From: Microvirga thermotolerans | Lineage (GTDB): Bacteria; Pseudomonadota; Alphaproteobacteria; Rhizobiales; Beijerinckiaceae | Length of the DNA stretch: 64,000 nt | Direction: 5' to 3' | Assembly: GCF_009363855.1 (NCBI RefSeq) | Contig: NZ_CP045423.1 | Coordinates: forward strand, 186,001 to 250,000 | Part shown: positions 52,948 through 61,893 of the stretch, one piece after another | Layout of the letters: each line of letters begins with the position of its first letter | Numbering within the stretch: position 1 is the stretch's first letter | The notes under the pieces: generated by a model | What the model saw: the letters and a program-made list of their open reading frames with translations, nothing else | Databases searched by the model: none | What the model was told of the DNA's origin: nothing | Made by a program: the position numbers and the translations under genes

Positions 52948-53592
52948 GTGAGTGCACAGCCCATGATTCTCCTCACCCGCCGCTCGCTCCTTGCCGGCCT
53001 CTCCCTGTCCGGCCTCGCCGCTCCCGCCCTCGCCCAGAAGGCGCCGGAGCCGGAGCGGATTCCCGTGGAGCTGTTCGAGGACACCCTGGACCTGCCCTCG
53101 GCCGTCCGGCTCGGGCACGCCCACGGGGACGTGATCGTGGTCGAGTACTTCGACTACAACTGCCCCTACTGCAAGCGCTCGGCGCAGGACCTGCCGGCCC
53201 TGCTCAAGGCGGAGCCCGAGATCACCTATGTCCTCGTCAACTACGCGGTGCTGGGCCTGCCCTCGGTGACCGCGACCAAGGCGGCCCTGGCCTATTTCCA
53301 GCTCTACGGAGCGGAGCGCTACCTGCCGTTCCACCTCGCCCTGTTCCGCCTGCGCGGCCCGGTGGACGGGGAACGGGCCCTGTCCGAGGCGGAGCGCCTC
53401 GGCGGCGACCGCAAGCGTCTCACCGAGGCGGCGAACGCGGAGCGCACGGGTCAGTGGATGAAGCAGGCCTTCACCCTCGGCAATTCCCTCGGCCTCGTGG
53501 CGACCCCCTCCTATCTCGTCGGCACGGAGGCCTATGTGGGCGGGATGTCCCTCGACCAGAAGCGCGCCGCCATCGCCCGCGCGCGGGGGTGA
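52948..53592 (+). CDS. DsbA-like thiol:disulfide oxidoreductase
   Basis: A 214-residue periplasmic thioredoxin-fold protein. The N-terminus has a twin-arginine-like signal (LLTRRSLLAGLSLSGLAAPA) with an ALA-QK cleavage site. The active site is YFDYNCPYCKRSAQDLPALL (CPYC), and the cis-Pro loop is LVATPSYLVGTEAYVGGM. This matches the DsbA/BdbD (Com1-like) group that oxidises or isomerises exported protein thiols. GTG 52948 is taken as start; ATG 52963 also fits. Not obviously linked to its neighbours. Confidence 0.88.
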   Translation: MSAQPMILLTRRSLLAGLSLSGLAAPALAQKAPEPERIPVELFEDTLDLPSAVRLGHAHGDVIVVEYFDYNCPYCKRSAQDLPALLKAEPEITYVLVNYAVLGLPSVTATKAALAYFQLYGAERYLPFHLALFRLRGPVDGERALSEAERLGGDRKRLTEAANAERTGQWMKQAFTLGNSLGLVATPSYLVGTEAYVGGMSLDQKRAAIARARG

Positions 53593-53689
53593 GGCCGCCG
53601 GGCGGGGGATTCCGGAGCATTCCCACCGGACGGATCGGGGCGGATGGCGCCTGCCGCGTTTTCGGGCGGACCCGGAGGGCCGCGCCAGC

Positions 53690-53727
53690 GAATGCCCGTT
53701 TCCCCTTTTCCCGAAAATGCTCTAAGC
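53690..53727. repeat. Short intergenic repeat end (ATGCTCTAAG family)
   Basis: GTTTCCCCTTTTCCCGAAAA followed by TGCTCTAAG resembles one end of the dispersed element at 27.5, 34.5 and 42.9 kb. It ends about 10 bp before murJ. Confidence 0.4.
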
Positions 53728-53736
53728 GCGGCCCTC

Positions 53737-55254
53737 ATGTCGCTCCTGCGCTCCTCGCTCCTGGTCGGCCTCGGCACCGTGGCCTCGCGGGTCCTGGGCT
53801 TCGCCCGGGACATCCTGTTCGCGCAGGTCCTGGGCGCGGGACCGGTGGCGGATGCCTTCCTCGCCGCGTTCCGCCTGCCGAACCTGGTGCGCCGGGTCGT
53901 CGCGGAGGGCGGTCTCAACCCGGCCCTGGTCCCCGCCCTGGGGCGTCTCGAGCCCGGCGAGGCGGCGCGGGTCGCCGGAGACGTGACCATCGTCTTCGCC
54001 CTCCTGCTCCTCGGGCTCGTCGCCCTGGTGGAGATCGCGGCGGGCCCCGTCGCCCTGCTCCTGGCCCCCGGCCTTTCCGGGCAGGAGGGAGCGGCGGAGC
54101 TCGCGGCGCTCTACACCCGCCTCGCCTTTCCCACCGTGCTCGGGGTGACCCTCGCCTCCGTCGGCGCGGCCTTCCTCAACATGCGCCGCCGCTACGGCGC
54201 GGCGACCCTGGCGCCGCTCGCGGTGAACGGCGGGCTGATCCTGGCCCTCCTCGCCCTCGAACGGCTGTCCCTCCCGCCGGAGCGGGAGGCCGCCTTCCTC
54301 GCCGCCGCCTCCAGCGCGGCGGGCCTGATCCAGCTCGCCGCGATCGCGGCGGCCCTCGCCCGCGGCGACCGGCCGGTGCGGTTCCGCCGGCCCGTCCCCT
54401 CGCCCGCCCTGAAGGGCCTGCTCCTCGCAGGCCTTCCGGCCCTTCTCGCCAGCGGCGCCATGCAGCTCTTCGTCCTGGCGGGAACCCAGATCGCCTCCTT
54501 CTGGCCCTCGGGCGTGTCGTGGCTCTATTACGCCGAGCGGGTGGTGCAGCTCCCCCTCGGGCTCATGGCGGCGCTCGCCGGCAGCGTCCTCCTGCCGGAG
54601 CTCGCCTCCCGCCACCGCGAGGGGGGAACGGAGGCCCTGCGCGAGGCCCAGGATCGGGCGCTCGGCCTCGCCCTCCTCCTCGCCCTCCCGGCGGCGGCCG
54701 CCCTCGCGGTCCTGGCCGGGCCCATCGCCGCGGTGCTCTTCCGGCGCGGCGCCTTCGACGCGGCGGACGCGCAGGGCACCGCCCTGGTGCTCATGGGCCT
54801 GAGCGCCGGGCTGCCCTTCGCCACCGCGGGCAAGGTGCTGAGCCAGACCCTCTTCGCCCGGGGCGCCCTCCGGGGCACCCTTCTCGCCGCCCTCGCCGGG
54901 CTTGCCGCGACGGCGGCTGCGGGGGCCGTTCTCGGCCGCCTCCTCGGCATGGGCGGGATCGCGCTCGGGATCAGCCTCGGCTGCCTCGCCCATGCGCTCG
55001 CGCTGGTGCTCCTCCTGCGGCGGGCCGGCCTGTGGCGCCCCGGCCCCGGCCTCAGGGCGCGCGCCCTGCGGATCGTGCCGGCCACCGCCACCATGGCCCT
55101 CGGCCTCGCCGCCGCCCTCGCCCTCGCGCCGGAGCCGGGCCCGGTCGGCCTTGCCGCCCTCTGCGGCGGCGGGCTCGCGCTCTATGCCGCCGCCGCATGG
55201 CTTGCCGGCGCGGTCGGACGGGAGGATCTCGCGCTTGCGGTCAAAAAGCCTTAA
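53737..55254 (+). CDS. murJ: Lipid II flippase MurJ (MviN)
   Basis: A 505-residue inner-membrane flippase for the peptidoglycan precursor lipid II, of the MOP superfamily, with about fourteen hydrophobic segments. The N-terminal half carries the family hallmarks [40 protein letters not shown] and [10 protein letters not shown]. Later: [20 protein letters not shown] and [15 protein letters not shown] 53737 gives the usual family start; the frame is open upstream without conservation. trpS follows on the same strand after 67 bp. Confidence 0.95.
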   Translation: MSLLRSSLLVGLGTVASRVLGFARDILFAQVLGAGPVADAFLAAFRLPNLVRRVVAEGGLNPALVPALGRLEPGEAARVAGDVTIVFALLLLGLVALVEIAAGPVALLLAPGLSGQEGAAELAALYTRLAFPTVLGVTLASVGAAFLNMRRRYGAATLAPLAVNGGLILALLALERLSLPPEREAAFLAAASSAAGLIQLAAIAAALARGDRPVRFRRPVPSPALKGLLLAGLPALLASGAMQLFVLAGTQIASFWPSGVSWLYYAERVVQLPLGLMAALAGSVLLPELASRHREGGTEALREAQDRALGLALLLALPAAAALAVLAGPIAAVLFRRGAFDAADAQGTALVLMGLSAGLPFATAGKVLSQTLFARGALRGTLLAALAGLAATAAAGAVLGRLLGMGGIALGISLGCLAHALALVLLLRRAGLWRPGPGLRARALRIVPATATMALGLAAALALAPEPGPVGLAALCGGGLALYAAAAWLAGAVGREDLALAVKKP

Positions 55255-55321
55255 AGACGCCGCTTGCGCCGCGACGGGGCCCTGTCGTAACCCCGCGCGG
55301 CAAGCTTGGGAGTCGACAAGG

Positions 55322-56362
55322 ATGGCGCAGTTCAAGGAGCTCGTGTTCTCGGGCGTTCAGCCGACGGGCAATCTGCATCTCGGAAACTATCTCGGCGCCA
55401 TCAAGCGCTTCGTCGCCATGCAGGAGACCCACGACTGCATTTACTGCGTCGTGGACATGCACGCGATCACCGTGTGGCAGGACCCCAAGGAGCTGAACCG
55501 CCAGATCCGCGAGGTGACGGCGGCCTTCCTGGCGGCGGGCATCGACCCGCAGAAGCACATCGTCTTCAACCAGAGCCAGGTGTCCGAGCACGCGGAGCTT
55601 GCCTGGGTGTTCAACTGCATCGCCCGCATGGGCTGGGCGAACCGCATGACCCAGTTCAAGGAGAAGGCGGGCAAGGACCGGGAGAACGCCTCGGTCGGCC
55701 TCTTCGCCTATCCCATGCTCATGGCCGCCGACATCCTGGTCTACCGCGCGACCCACGTGCCCGTGGGCGAGGACCAGAAGCAGCACCTGGAGCTGACCCG
55801 CGACATCGCGCAGAAGTTCAACAACGACTTCGCCGAATCGATCGCCGCCCACGGCTTCGGGGACGCCTTCTTCCCGCTCACCGAGCCGATGATCGCCGGG
55901 CCCGCGACCCGGGTCATGTCCCTGCGCGACGGCTCGAAGAAGATGTCCAAGTCGGACCCGTCCGACTATTCGCGCATCAACCTGACGGACGACGCGGACG
56001 CCATCGCCCAGAAGATCCGCAAGGCGAAGACCGACCCGGAGCCCCTGCCCTCCGAGGTGGACGGGCTCAAGACCCGCCCCGAGGCGGAGAACCTGGTGGC
56101 GATCTACGCCGCGCTCACGGACTCGACCCCGGCCGACGTCCTGCGCGAGCACGGCGGGGCGCAGTTCTCCGGCTTCAAGGCCGCCCTGGTGGACGTGGCG
56201 GTGGCGAAGCTCTCGCCCGTCGCCGGCGAGATGCGCCGCCTCATGGCCGACCCGGGCCATATCGACCAGGTCCTGGCGCAGGGCTCCGACCGGGCCCGCG
56301 TGCTCGCGGCACGGACCATGGATGCGGTGAAGGATATCGTCGGCTTCGTGCGGGCGCGCTAG
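55322..56362 (+). CDS. trpS: Tryptophanyl-tRNA synthetase
   Basis: A 346-residue class I aminoacyl-tRNA synthetase. The HIGH-like motif is [20 protein letters not shown] and the KMSKS loop is [16 protein letters not shown]. The Trp pocket region [17 protein letters not shown] and [20 protein letters not shown] are typical. ATG 55322 is the family start; the open frame extends upstream within murJ. The murJ-trpS order is common in related alphaproteobacteria. Confidence 0.96.
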   Translation: MAQFKELVFSGVQPTGNLHLGNYLGAIKRFVAMQETHDCIYCVVDMHAITVWQDPKELNRQIREVTAAFLAAGIDPQKHIVFNQSQVSEHAELAWVFNCIARMGWANRMTQFKEKAGKDRENASVGLFAYPMLMAADILVYRATHVPVGEDQKQHLELTRDIAQKFNNDFAESIAAHGFGDAFFPLTEPMIAGPATRVMSLRDGSKKMSKSDPSDYSRINLTDDADAIAQKIRKAKTDPEPLPSEVDGLKTRPEAENLVAIYAALTDSTPADVLREHGGAQFSGFKAALVDVAVAKLSPVAGEMRRLMADPGHIDQVLAQGSDRARVLAARTMDAVKDIVGFVRAR

Positions 56363-56398
56363 TCTGCCGACCGACCGGCGCGAATCGGGAGACGGGCC

Positions 56399-56896
56399 TT
56401 GAGCGGCAAGCGCCAATCCTACGAGACCGGACACCGGCCGAAATTCCTGGTGGTGGTCGACGCGACGACGGAATGCTCCCGCGCCATCCACTTCGCGGCG
56501 CGGCGCGCAGCGCGCACGGGGGCGAGCATGATCATGCTCGCCGTGGTCGAGCCGCCCGACAATTTCGAGTGGATCGGCGTGGGCGAGGCGATGGTCGAGG
56601 AGGCGCGGGAGGAGGCCCGCAAGCGCCTCGACGCCGCCGCCGGCGAGGCGCGCAGCGCCGCCGGGGTCGAGCCCGAGACCGCGATCCGGGTCGGCCCGCG
56701 GGCCGAGGAGATCATCCGGCTCATCCACGAGGACGAGGACATCTCCTTCCTGGTGCTCGCCGCCGGCACCGGCAAGGACGGCCCCGGCCCCCTCGTCTCC
56801 ACCCTCGCCGGCAAGGCCGCCTCCACGTTTCCCGTCCCCATCGTCATCGTGCCCGGCAGCCTGACCGACGAGGAGATCGACGCCCTCGCGGGGTGA
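56399..56896 (+). CDS. Universal stress protein (UspA family)
   Basis: A 165-residue UspA-like protein. The fold begins with PKFLVVVDATTECSRAIHFA and ends with an ATP-binding-like VLAAGTGKDGPGPLVSTLAG followed by FPVPIVIVPG. The TTG start at 56399, preceded by GGGAG, keeps the basic N-terminal tail; the first ATG falls inside the domain. Role is presumed stress-related. Same strand as trpS and nfuA. Confidence 0.85.
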   Translation: MSGKRQSYETGHRPKFLVVVDATTECSRAIHFAARRAARTGASMIMLAVVEPPDNFEWIGVGEAMVEEAREEARKRLDAAAGEARSAAGVEPETAIRVGPRAEEIIRLIHEDEDISFLVLAAGTGKDGPGPLVSTLAGKAASTFPVPIVIVPGSLTDEEIDALAG

Positions 56897-57031
56897 AGGC
56901 GGGCCGCCCCGGGGCTTGGAATCGCGCCGCCCCCATTCCACATCTCCACCGGAACCTGTTAGAACGATTCCAAGCCCGCTCCCGGGCCCTCACCGCTCGG
57001 CCGGCCTTGAACCGGCGCAGAGGAAGGACCG

Positions 57032-57592
57032 ATGTTCATTCAGACCGAAGCCACCCCCAATCCCGCGACCCTGAAGTTCCTGCCGGGGCGCGTCGTCATG
57101 CCGGAAGGCACCTTCGAGGCCCGCAGCGCCGACCAGGCCGGCGCCTCCCCGCTCGCGGAGCGGCTGTTCGCCGTGCCGGGCGTCGCCGGCGTGTTCTTCG
57201 GCCACGACTTCATCACCGTCACCAAGGCGGACGGCGAATGGCAGCACATGAAGCCCGCCATTCTCGGCGCGATCATGGAGCACTTCATGACCGGCGCCCC
57301 CCTGTTCCGCGAGGGCGCGGGCATGGACGAGGAGGACGGCGAGGAGTTCTTCGACGCGGAGGATGCGCCCACCGTCGCCACCATCAAGGAGCTCCTGGAA
57401 ACCCGCATCCGCCCGGCCGTGGCCGGCGACGGGGGCGACATCACCTTCCGCGGCTACAGGGACGGCGTCGTCTATCTCGTCATGAAGGGCGCCTGCTCCG
57501 GCTGCCCCTCCTCCACCGCGACCCTGCGGCACGGCATCCAGAACCTGCTGCGGCACTTCCTGCCCGACGTGCGCGAGGTCCAGGCGGTCTGA
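57032..57592 (+). CDS. nfuA: NifU-family Fe-S scaffold protein (Nfu type)
   Basis: A 186-residue protein with an N-terminal Nfu-N domain (MFIQTEATPNPATLKFLPGR) and a C-terminal NifU-like domain whose cluster-binding cysteines lie in GACSGCPSSTATLRHGIQN (CxxC). It binds and delivers [4Fe-4S] clusters to target enzymes. The ATG has AGGAAGG upstream. Conserved in alphaproteobacteria next to tsaB as here. Confidence 0.94.
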   Translation: MFIQTEATPNPATLKFLPGRVVMPEGTFEARSADQAGASPLAERLFAVPGVAGVFFGHDFITVTKADGEWQHMKPAILGAIMEHFMTGAPLFREGAGMDEEDGEEFFDAEDAPTVATIKELLETRIRPAVAGDGGDITFRGYRDGVVYLVMKGACSGCPSSTATLRHGIQNLLRHFLPDVREVQAV

Positions 57593-57669
57593 CCGGGGCC
57601 CGCGCCTTCCGCCTGTGGGAGGAGAGGCCGCCGCCTCGCGCGATCCCGCGGCCGTCCGGAAACGGCGCG

Positions 57670-57713
57670 GCGTCGAAATCCCATTCCCTCCCGCGAGGGA
57701 CTTGCTCTAAAGA
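57670..57713. repeat. Short intergenic repeat end (TTGCTCTAAAG family)
   Basis: The stretch CGAAATCCCATTCCCTCCCG followed by CGAGGGACTTGCTCTAAAG resembles the end of the dispersed intergenic elements listed above. It is diverged and lies upstream of tsaB. Confidence 0.35.
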
Positions 57714-57737
57714 GACCGGATCGGAGGGAGACGAAGG

Positions 57738-58421
57738 GTGCGCATCCTTGCCATCGACACCGCGCTCGGCGCCTGCTCGGCCTGCCTGTTCGAGACCGGC
57801 GGGAACGAGCCGCTCGCGCGCGAGACCATTCCCATGGAGCGCGGGCACGCGGAGGCCCTGCTGCCCCTGATCGACCGGGTCACCTCCCAGGTGGACGGCG
57901 GGTTCGGCACCCTCGGCCGCGTCGCCGTGACGGTCGGGCCGGGCAGCTATACGGGCCTGCGGGTCGGCATCGCCGCCGCCCGCGCCATCGGGCTCGCCGC
58001 CGGGATCCCGGTGGTGGGCGTGGCGACGCTCTCCGCCTTCCTCGCGCCGCTCATGGCCGGGGAGCGGCGGGGCCTCTTCACCGCCGCCATCGACGCCAGG
58101 CACGGGCAGATCTACGTGCAGGCCATCGGCGCCGGCGGGCGCGCCATCATTCCCCCGAGCCTGATGGGTTATCGGGAGGTCATCCGCCTCCTCGGGTCCG
58201 GCCCGCTCCTGGTGGCCGGCACCGCCGCCGAGGCGCTCGCCGTCGAGGCGCGGGCGCAGGGGGTCGAGGTGGCCGTCTGCGACCAGGCGCCTGGACCCGA
58301 CATCGCCTGGGTGGCGCGGCTCGGCGCCATCGCCGATCCGGCGCAGGCCCTGCCGAAGCCGCTCTACCTGCGCGAGCCGGACGCCAAGCCGCAGGACGGG
58401 GCGCGAATCGCCCGGCGATGA
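57738..58421 (+). CDS. tsaB: tRNA threonylcarbamoyladenosine biosynthesis protein TsaB
   Basis: A 227-residue ASKHA-fold partner of TsaD in making t6A37 in ANN-decoding tRNAs. Motifs: RILAIDTALGACSACLFETG, MERGHAEALLPLIDRV and VTVGPGSYTGLRVGIAAARA. GTG 57738 is the start, with GGAGGGAGA upstream. Its stop overlaps the rimI ATG, the usual tsaB-rimI pair. Confidence 0.95.
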   Translation: MRILAIDTALGACSACLFETGGNEPLARETIPMERGHAEALLPLIDRVTSQVDGGFGTLGRVAVTVGPGSYTGLRVGIAAARAIGLAAGIPVVGVATLSAFLAPLMAGERRGLFTAAIDARHGQIYVQAIGAGGRAIIPPSLMGYREVIRLLGSGPLLVAGTAAEALAVEARAQGVEVAVCDQAPGPDIAWVARLGAIADPAQALPKPLYLREPDAKPQDGARIARR

Positions 58422-58903
58422 GCGTCCTCGGCCGGTTCCTCCAGCCGCCGGGCATCCGGATCGCCCCCCTCGGGACGGAAGCGGCCGGGCGGCTCGCGGC
58501 GATCCATGCGAGCGCCTTCGCCCGTCCCTGGAGCAGCCTGGAATTCGCCCGCCTGCTCGGCGAGCGCTCCCACGTGGCCGACGGGCTCTTCGTGGGACGG
58601 TCGGCCGAGCCCTCCGGCTTCGTGCTGTCGCGGGCGGTCCTCGACGAGGCGGAGATCCTCACCATCGCCCTCGCCCCCGCGGAGCGGGGCAGGGGCCGTT
58701 CGCGCCGGCTCCTCGACGCGCACCTGGAGGGGCTCGCCCGCCGCGGCGTGCGCCGGGTCCACCTGGAGGTGGAGGACGCCAACCGCCCGGCGCTCGCGCT
58801 CTATCGCGGGCGCGGCTTCCGCGAGACCGGCCGCAGGCCGGGCTACTACCTCAAGGAGGACGGGACGCGGGCCACGGCCCTGACCATGGCGCTGGACCTA
58901 TAG
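58418..58903 (+). CDS. rimI: Ribosomal-protein-alanine N-acetyltransferase RimI
   Basis: A 161-residue GNAT enzyme, presumed to acetylate the N-terminal Ala of ribosomal protein S18 or similar substrates. The acetyl-CoA site is IALAPAERGRGRSRRLLDAH, followed by RRVHLEVEDANRPALALYRG and GFRETGRRPGYY. ATG 58418 overlaps the tsaB stop. Confidence 0.92.
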   Translation: MSVLGRFLQPPGIRIAPLGTEAAGRLAAIHASAFARPWSSLEFARLLGERSHVADGLFVGRSAEPSGFVLSRAVLDEAEILTIALAPAERGRGRSRRLLDAHLEGLARRGVRRVHLEVEDANRPALALYRGRGFRETGRRPGYYLKEDGTRATALTMALDL

Positions 58904-58948
58904 CCCCGGCCCGGCGGCTCCCCTATAAGCATCTCCAGGAGTCGAATC

Positions 58949-59404
58949 TTGGCGGAACGGAACAGCAAGACGGCACGCATCCGACGGTCCGACGCGATCG
59001 AGCGGGCCTGCCGCGAGAAGGGCCTGCGCATGACCGGCCAGCGCCGGATCATCGCCCGCATCCTCGACGACGCCGCCGACCATCCGGACGTGGTGGAGCT
59101 GCACCGCCGGGCCGCCGCCGTGGACGAGCGGATCTCCCTCTCGACCGTCTACCGCACCGTGAAGCTCCTCGAGACGAAGGGAATCATCGAGCGGCTCGAC
59201 TTCCGCGACGGCCGCTCCCGCTACGAGCAGGCGGCGCGGGAGCATCACGACCACCTCATCAACCTGGAGACCGGCGACGTGATCGAGTTCCACTCGGACG
59301 AGATCGAGGCCCTGCAGACCGAGATCGCCAGGAAGCTCGGCTACCGCGTCGTCTACCACCGGCTCGAGCTCTACGCGGTCCCTCTCGACAAGGACGAGGC
59401 GTGA
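58949..59404 (+). CDS. mur: Fur-family regulator (Mur/Fur)
   Basis: A 151-residue metal-dependent repressor. The winged helix has RMTGQRRIIARILDDAADHP and ISLSTVYRTVKLLETKGIIE; the metal site follows in REHHDHLINLETGDVIEFHS. The usual C-terminal CxxC structural zinc pair of other Fur proteins is absent, as in rhizobial Mur, which senses Mn2+. TTG 58949 has AGGAG seven bases upstream and gives the family length. The plsC start overlaps its stop. In this clade Irr is the main iron regulator, which fits a Mn role (inference). Confidence 0.88.
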   Translation: MAERNSKTARIRRSDAIERACREKGLRMTGQRRIIARILDDAADHPDVVELHRRAAAVDERISLSTVYRTVKLLETKGIIERLDFRDGRSRYEQAAREHHDHLINLETGDVIEFHSDEIEALQTEIARKLGYRVVYHRLELYAVPLDKDEA

Positions 59405-60168
59405 GCCGGCTCGGCGTCCTCCTCAGGCTCGGCCTCCTGGGCCTCGTGGCCCTCGTCCTGATTCCGCTGCAGATGCTCGCCCTGCGCTGGAACCGGCCGG
59501 TCCTGCACCTTGCGCCCATGTGGTTCCACCGGGTGTTGCTGCGGCTCTTCAACGTGCGGGTGACCGAGCGCGGCCGCCCGCCGGGAAGCGCGCCGACCCT
59601 GGTGGTGGCGAATCACGTGTCCTGGCTCGACATCCCGGTCATCGGCTCCCTCCACCCCCTGTCCTTCATCGCCAAGTCGGAGATCGAGGGCTGGCCCGTG
59701 GTCGGGCTTCTCGCCAGGCTGCAGCGGTCGGTCTTCATCGACCGGCAGCGGCGCAAGGCGACGGCGGAGGTCAACGACGCCCTCGCCCACCGGCTGGTGA
59801 AGGGCGAGACCATCGTGCTCTTCGCGGAGGGCACCACGAGCGACGGCAACCGGCTGCTGCCCTTCCGCTCCTCCCTGGTGGGCGCGGCGCAGACCGCGCT
59901 GATGCATGACACGGTGGAGCAGGTCTTCCTCCAGCCCCTCGCCATCGCCTATATCCGCCGCGACGGCCTGCCCGTGACGCGGCGCGAGCGGCCCTTCATC
60001 GCCTGGTACGGCGACATGGAGCTCGCCCCCCATCTCCGGACCTTCCTCGAGGCCCACCCCCTGGACGTGACCGTGACCTGGGGCGAGCCGATCCCCTTCA
60101 ACGGCAACCGCAAGGAGGCGACCGCGGCGGCGGAGGCCGCCGTGCGGAGCGCCCTGAAGGCGGCGTGA
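59401..60168 (+). CDS. plsC: 1-acyl-sn-glycerol-3-phosphate acyltransferase
   Basis: A 255-residue membrane-associated acyltransferase making phosphatidic acid. The catalytic HxxxxD is in VVANHVSWLDIPVIGSL, the substrate motif in VLFAEGTTSDGNRLLPFRSS; an N-terminal hydrophobic anchor is present. GTG 59401 overlaps the stop of the Fur-family gene, so the two are coupled. Could alternatively act on ornithine lipids (OlsA-like), since both share these motifs. Confidence 0.9.
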   Translation: MSRLGVLLRLGLLGLVALVLIPLQMLALRWNRPVLHLAPMWFHRVLLRLFNVRVTERGRPPGSAPTLVVANHVSWLDIPVIGSLHPLSFIAKSEIEGWPVVGLLARLQRSVFIDRQRRKATAEVNDALAHRLVKGETIVLFAEGTTSDGNRLLPFRSSLVGAAQTALMHDTVEQVFLQPLAIAYIRRDGLPVTRRERPFIAWYGDMELAPHLRTFLEAHPLDVTVTWGEPIPFNGNRKEATAAAEAAVRSALKAA

Positions 60169-60191
60169 GCGGTCACCGTCGCTCGAACCTC

Positions 60192-60341
60192 CCGTCATTC
60201 CGGGGCGCCGCAGGCGAGCCCGGAATCCACGAACGCCCGCCTCGAAGGACGAGAAAAGCTGCGGCGGCCATTGCGTCCCGTCCTGCAGCGCCGACGGCTA
60301 TGGGTTCCGGGCCCAGCTCTCCGGCCGTCTCGGAATGACGG
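60192..60341. repeat. 150-bp palindromic MITE-like element
   Basis: Perfect 11-bp terminal inverted repeats CCGTCATTCCG (60192-60202) and CGGAATGACGG (60331-60341). Inside them a second pair, GCCCGGAATCCA and TGGGTTCCGGGC, matches with one mismatch, so both arms of about 40 bp form a long imperfect hairpin. No coding capacity. It lies between plsC and miaB. Confidence 0.75.
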
Positions 60342-60450
60342 GGATGGGACAAGGGGACGCGAAAGAGCCGCTATTCTCTTGTCGTCCGAAACGCTTTAAA
60401 AGAACGCTCCGTTCTCCCGTTCCGAACCCCAGCGACACAGGCCTCCCAGC

Positions 60451-61809
60451 GTGAAGAAAGTCTTCGTCAAATCCTACGGCTGCCAGATGAACGTCTACGA
60501 CGCCGAACGCATGGCGGACGTTCTCGCGGCCGAGGGCTACAGCGAAACCGCCGCCATGGAGGAGGCCGACCTCGTCATCCTCAACACCTGCCACATCCGG
60601 GAGAAGGCGGCGGAGAAGGTCTATTCCGAGCTCGGCCGCGTCCGCAGTCTCAAGGAGGAGCGCGCCGGACACGGGCAGGAGACCAGAGTCGTGGTCGCCG
60701 GCTGCGTCGCCCAGGCCGAGGGCCGGGAGATCCTGCGCCGCGCCCCCGTGGTCGACGTGGTGGTGGGTCCCCAGAGCTACCACCACCTGCCCGAGCTCCT
60801 GCGCAAGGCGCAGACGGAGCGGGTGGTCGACACCGAGTTCCCCGTCGAGGACAAGTTCGACCACCTGCCGCAGCCGAGCCGCCAGAAGACCCTGAGCCGC
60901 GGCGTCTCGGCCTTCCTCACCATCCAGGAGGGCTGCGACAAGTTCTGCACGTTCTGTGTGGTGCCCTACACCCGCGGCGCGGAGGTCTCGCGCCCCGTGG
61001 CCCGGATCCTCGACGAGGCGGCGCGCCTCGCCGATGCCGGCGTGCGCGAGCTGACGCTCATCGGGCAGAACGTGAACGCCTATCACGGGGAAGGCCCGGA
61101 CGGACGCGTCTGGTCGCTCGGACGCCTGCTCCGGCGTCTCGCCGAGGTGCCGGGCATCGCGCGGCTGCGCTACACCACGAGCCACCCCCGCGACATGGAC
61201 GACGAGCTCGTCGCCGCCCACGGGGACCTCGCGGCCCTGATGCCCTACCTGCACCTGCCCGTGCAGTCGGGCTCCGACCGCATCCTCGACGCCATGAACC
61301 GCAAGCACACGGGCGACGAATACCGCCGCCTGATCGAGCGGATCCGCAGGGCGCGTCCGGACATCGCCCTGTCCTCCGACTTCATCGTCGGCTTCCCCGG
61401 CGAGACGGACGCCGATTTCGAGGAAACCATGCGGCTCGTGGCCGAGGTGGGCTTCGCCAGCTCCTTCTCCTTCAAGTACAGCCCGCGCCCGGGCACGCCC
61501 GCGGCGGAGCTCGAGGCCCAGATCCCCGAGCCGGTGAAGGCGGAGCGGCTGGCGCGGCTGCAAAACCTGTTGGAAACCCAAAGACAGGCTTTCAATCGCG
61601 GAACCGTGGGCCAGACTCTCGACGTTCTCGTGGAGAAGCCGGGCCGCCACCCGGGCCAGCTGGCGGGCAAGTCGCCCTACCTGCAGGCGGTCCATTTCGA
61701 GAGCGACGCGCACCGGATCGGCGACATCGTGACGGTCCGGATCGCCCGGGCGGGCTCCAACAGCCTGTTCGGGGAACGGGTCGGGCCCAAGGACCGGGCA
61801 GCGGCCTGA
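60451..61809 (+). CDS. miaB: tRNA-2-methylthio-N6-dimethylallyladenosine synthase MiaB
   Basis: A 452-residue radical-SAM methylthiotransferase acting on i6A37 of tRNAs. The N-terminal UPF0004 domain binds one cluster through Cys in [37 protein letters not shown] and [10 protein letters not shown]. The radical-SAM motif is [17 protein letters not shown] (CxxxCxxC). A TRAM domain ends the protein. GTG 60451 is the start. The order miaB-phoH-ybeY-corC follows, as in most proteobacteria. Confidence 0.96.
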   Translation: MKKVFVKSYGCQMNVYDAERMADVLAAEGYSETAAMEEADLVILNTCHIREKAAEKVYSELGRVRSLKEERAGHGQETRVVVAGCVAQAEGREILRRAPVVDVVVGPQSYHHLPELLRKAQTERVVDTEFPVEDKFDHLPQPSRQKTLSRGVSAFLTIQEGCDKFCTFCVVPYTRGAEVSRPVARILDEAARLADAGVRELTLIGQNVNAYHGEGPDGRVWSLGRLLRRLAEVPGIARLRYTTSHPRDMDDELVAAHGDLAALMPYLHLPVQSGSDRILDAMNRKHTGDEYRRLIERIRRARPDIALSSDFIVGFPGETDADFEETMRLVAEVGFASSFSFKYSPRPGTPAAELEAQIPEPVKAERLARLQNLLETQRQAFNRGTVGQTLDVLVEKPGRHPGQLAGKSPYLQAVHFESDAHRIGDIVTVRIARAGSNSLFGERVGPKDRAAA

Positions 61810-61811
61810 AC

Positions 61812-61833
61812 GCCCCGCCTCCCCGGGCGGGGC
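61812..61833 (+). terminator. Weak GC hairpin after miaB
   Basis: Stem GCCCCGCC/GGCGGGGC with a six-base loop, directly after the miaB stop. There is no T-run, so it may be an attenuator or nothing functional. Confidence 0.35.
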
Positions 61834-61893
61834 ACGGATCGGGCGCCTCGGCCGCCGGAAGGGGCCGCGGCCCCGGAGCATGAGGAGAGCCAT

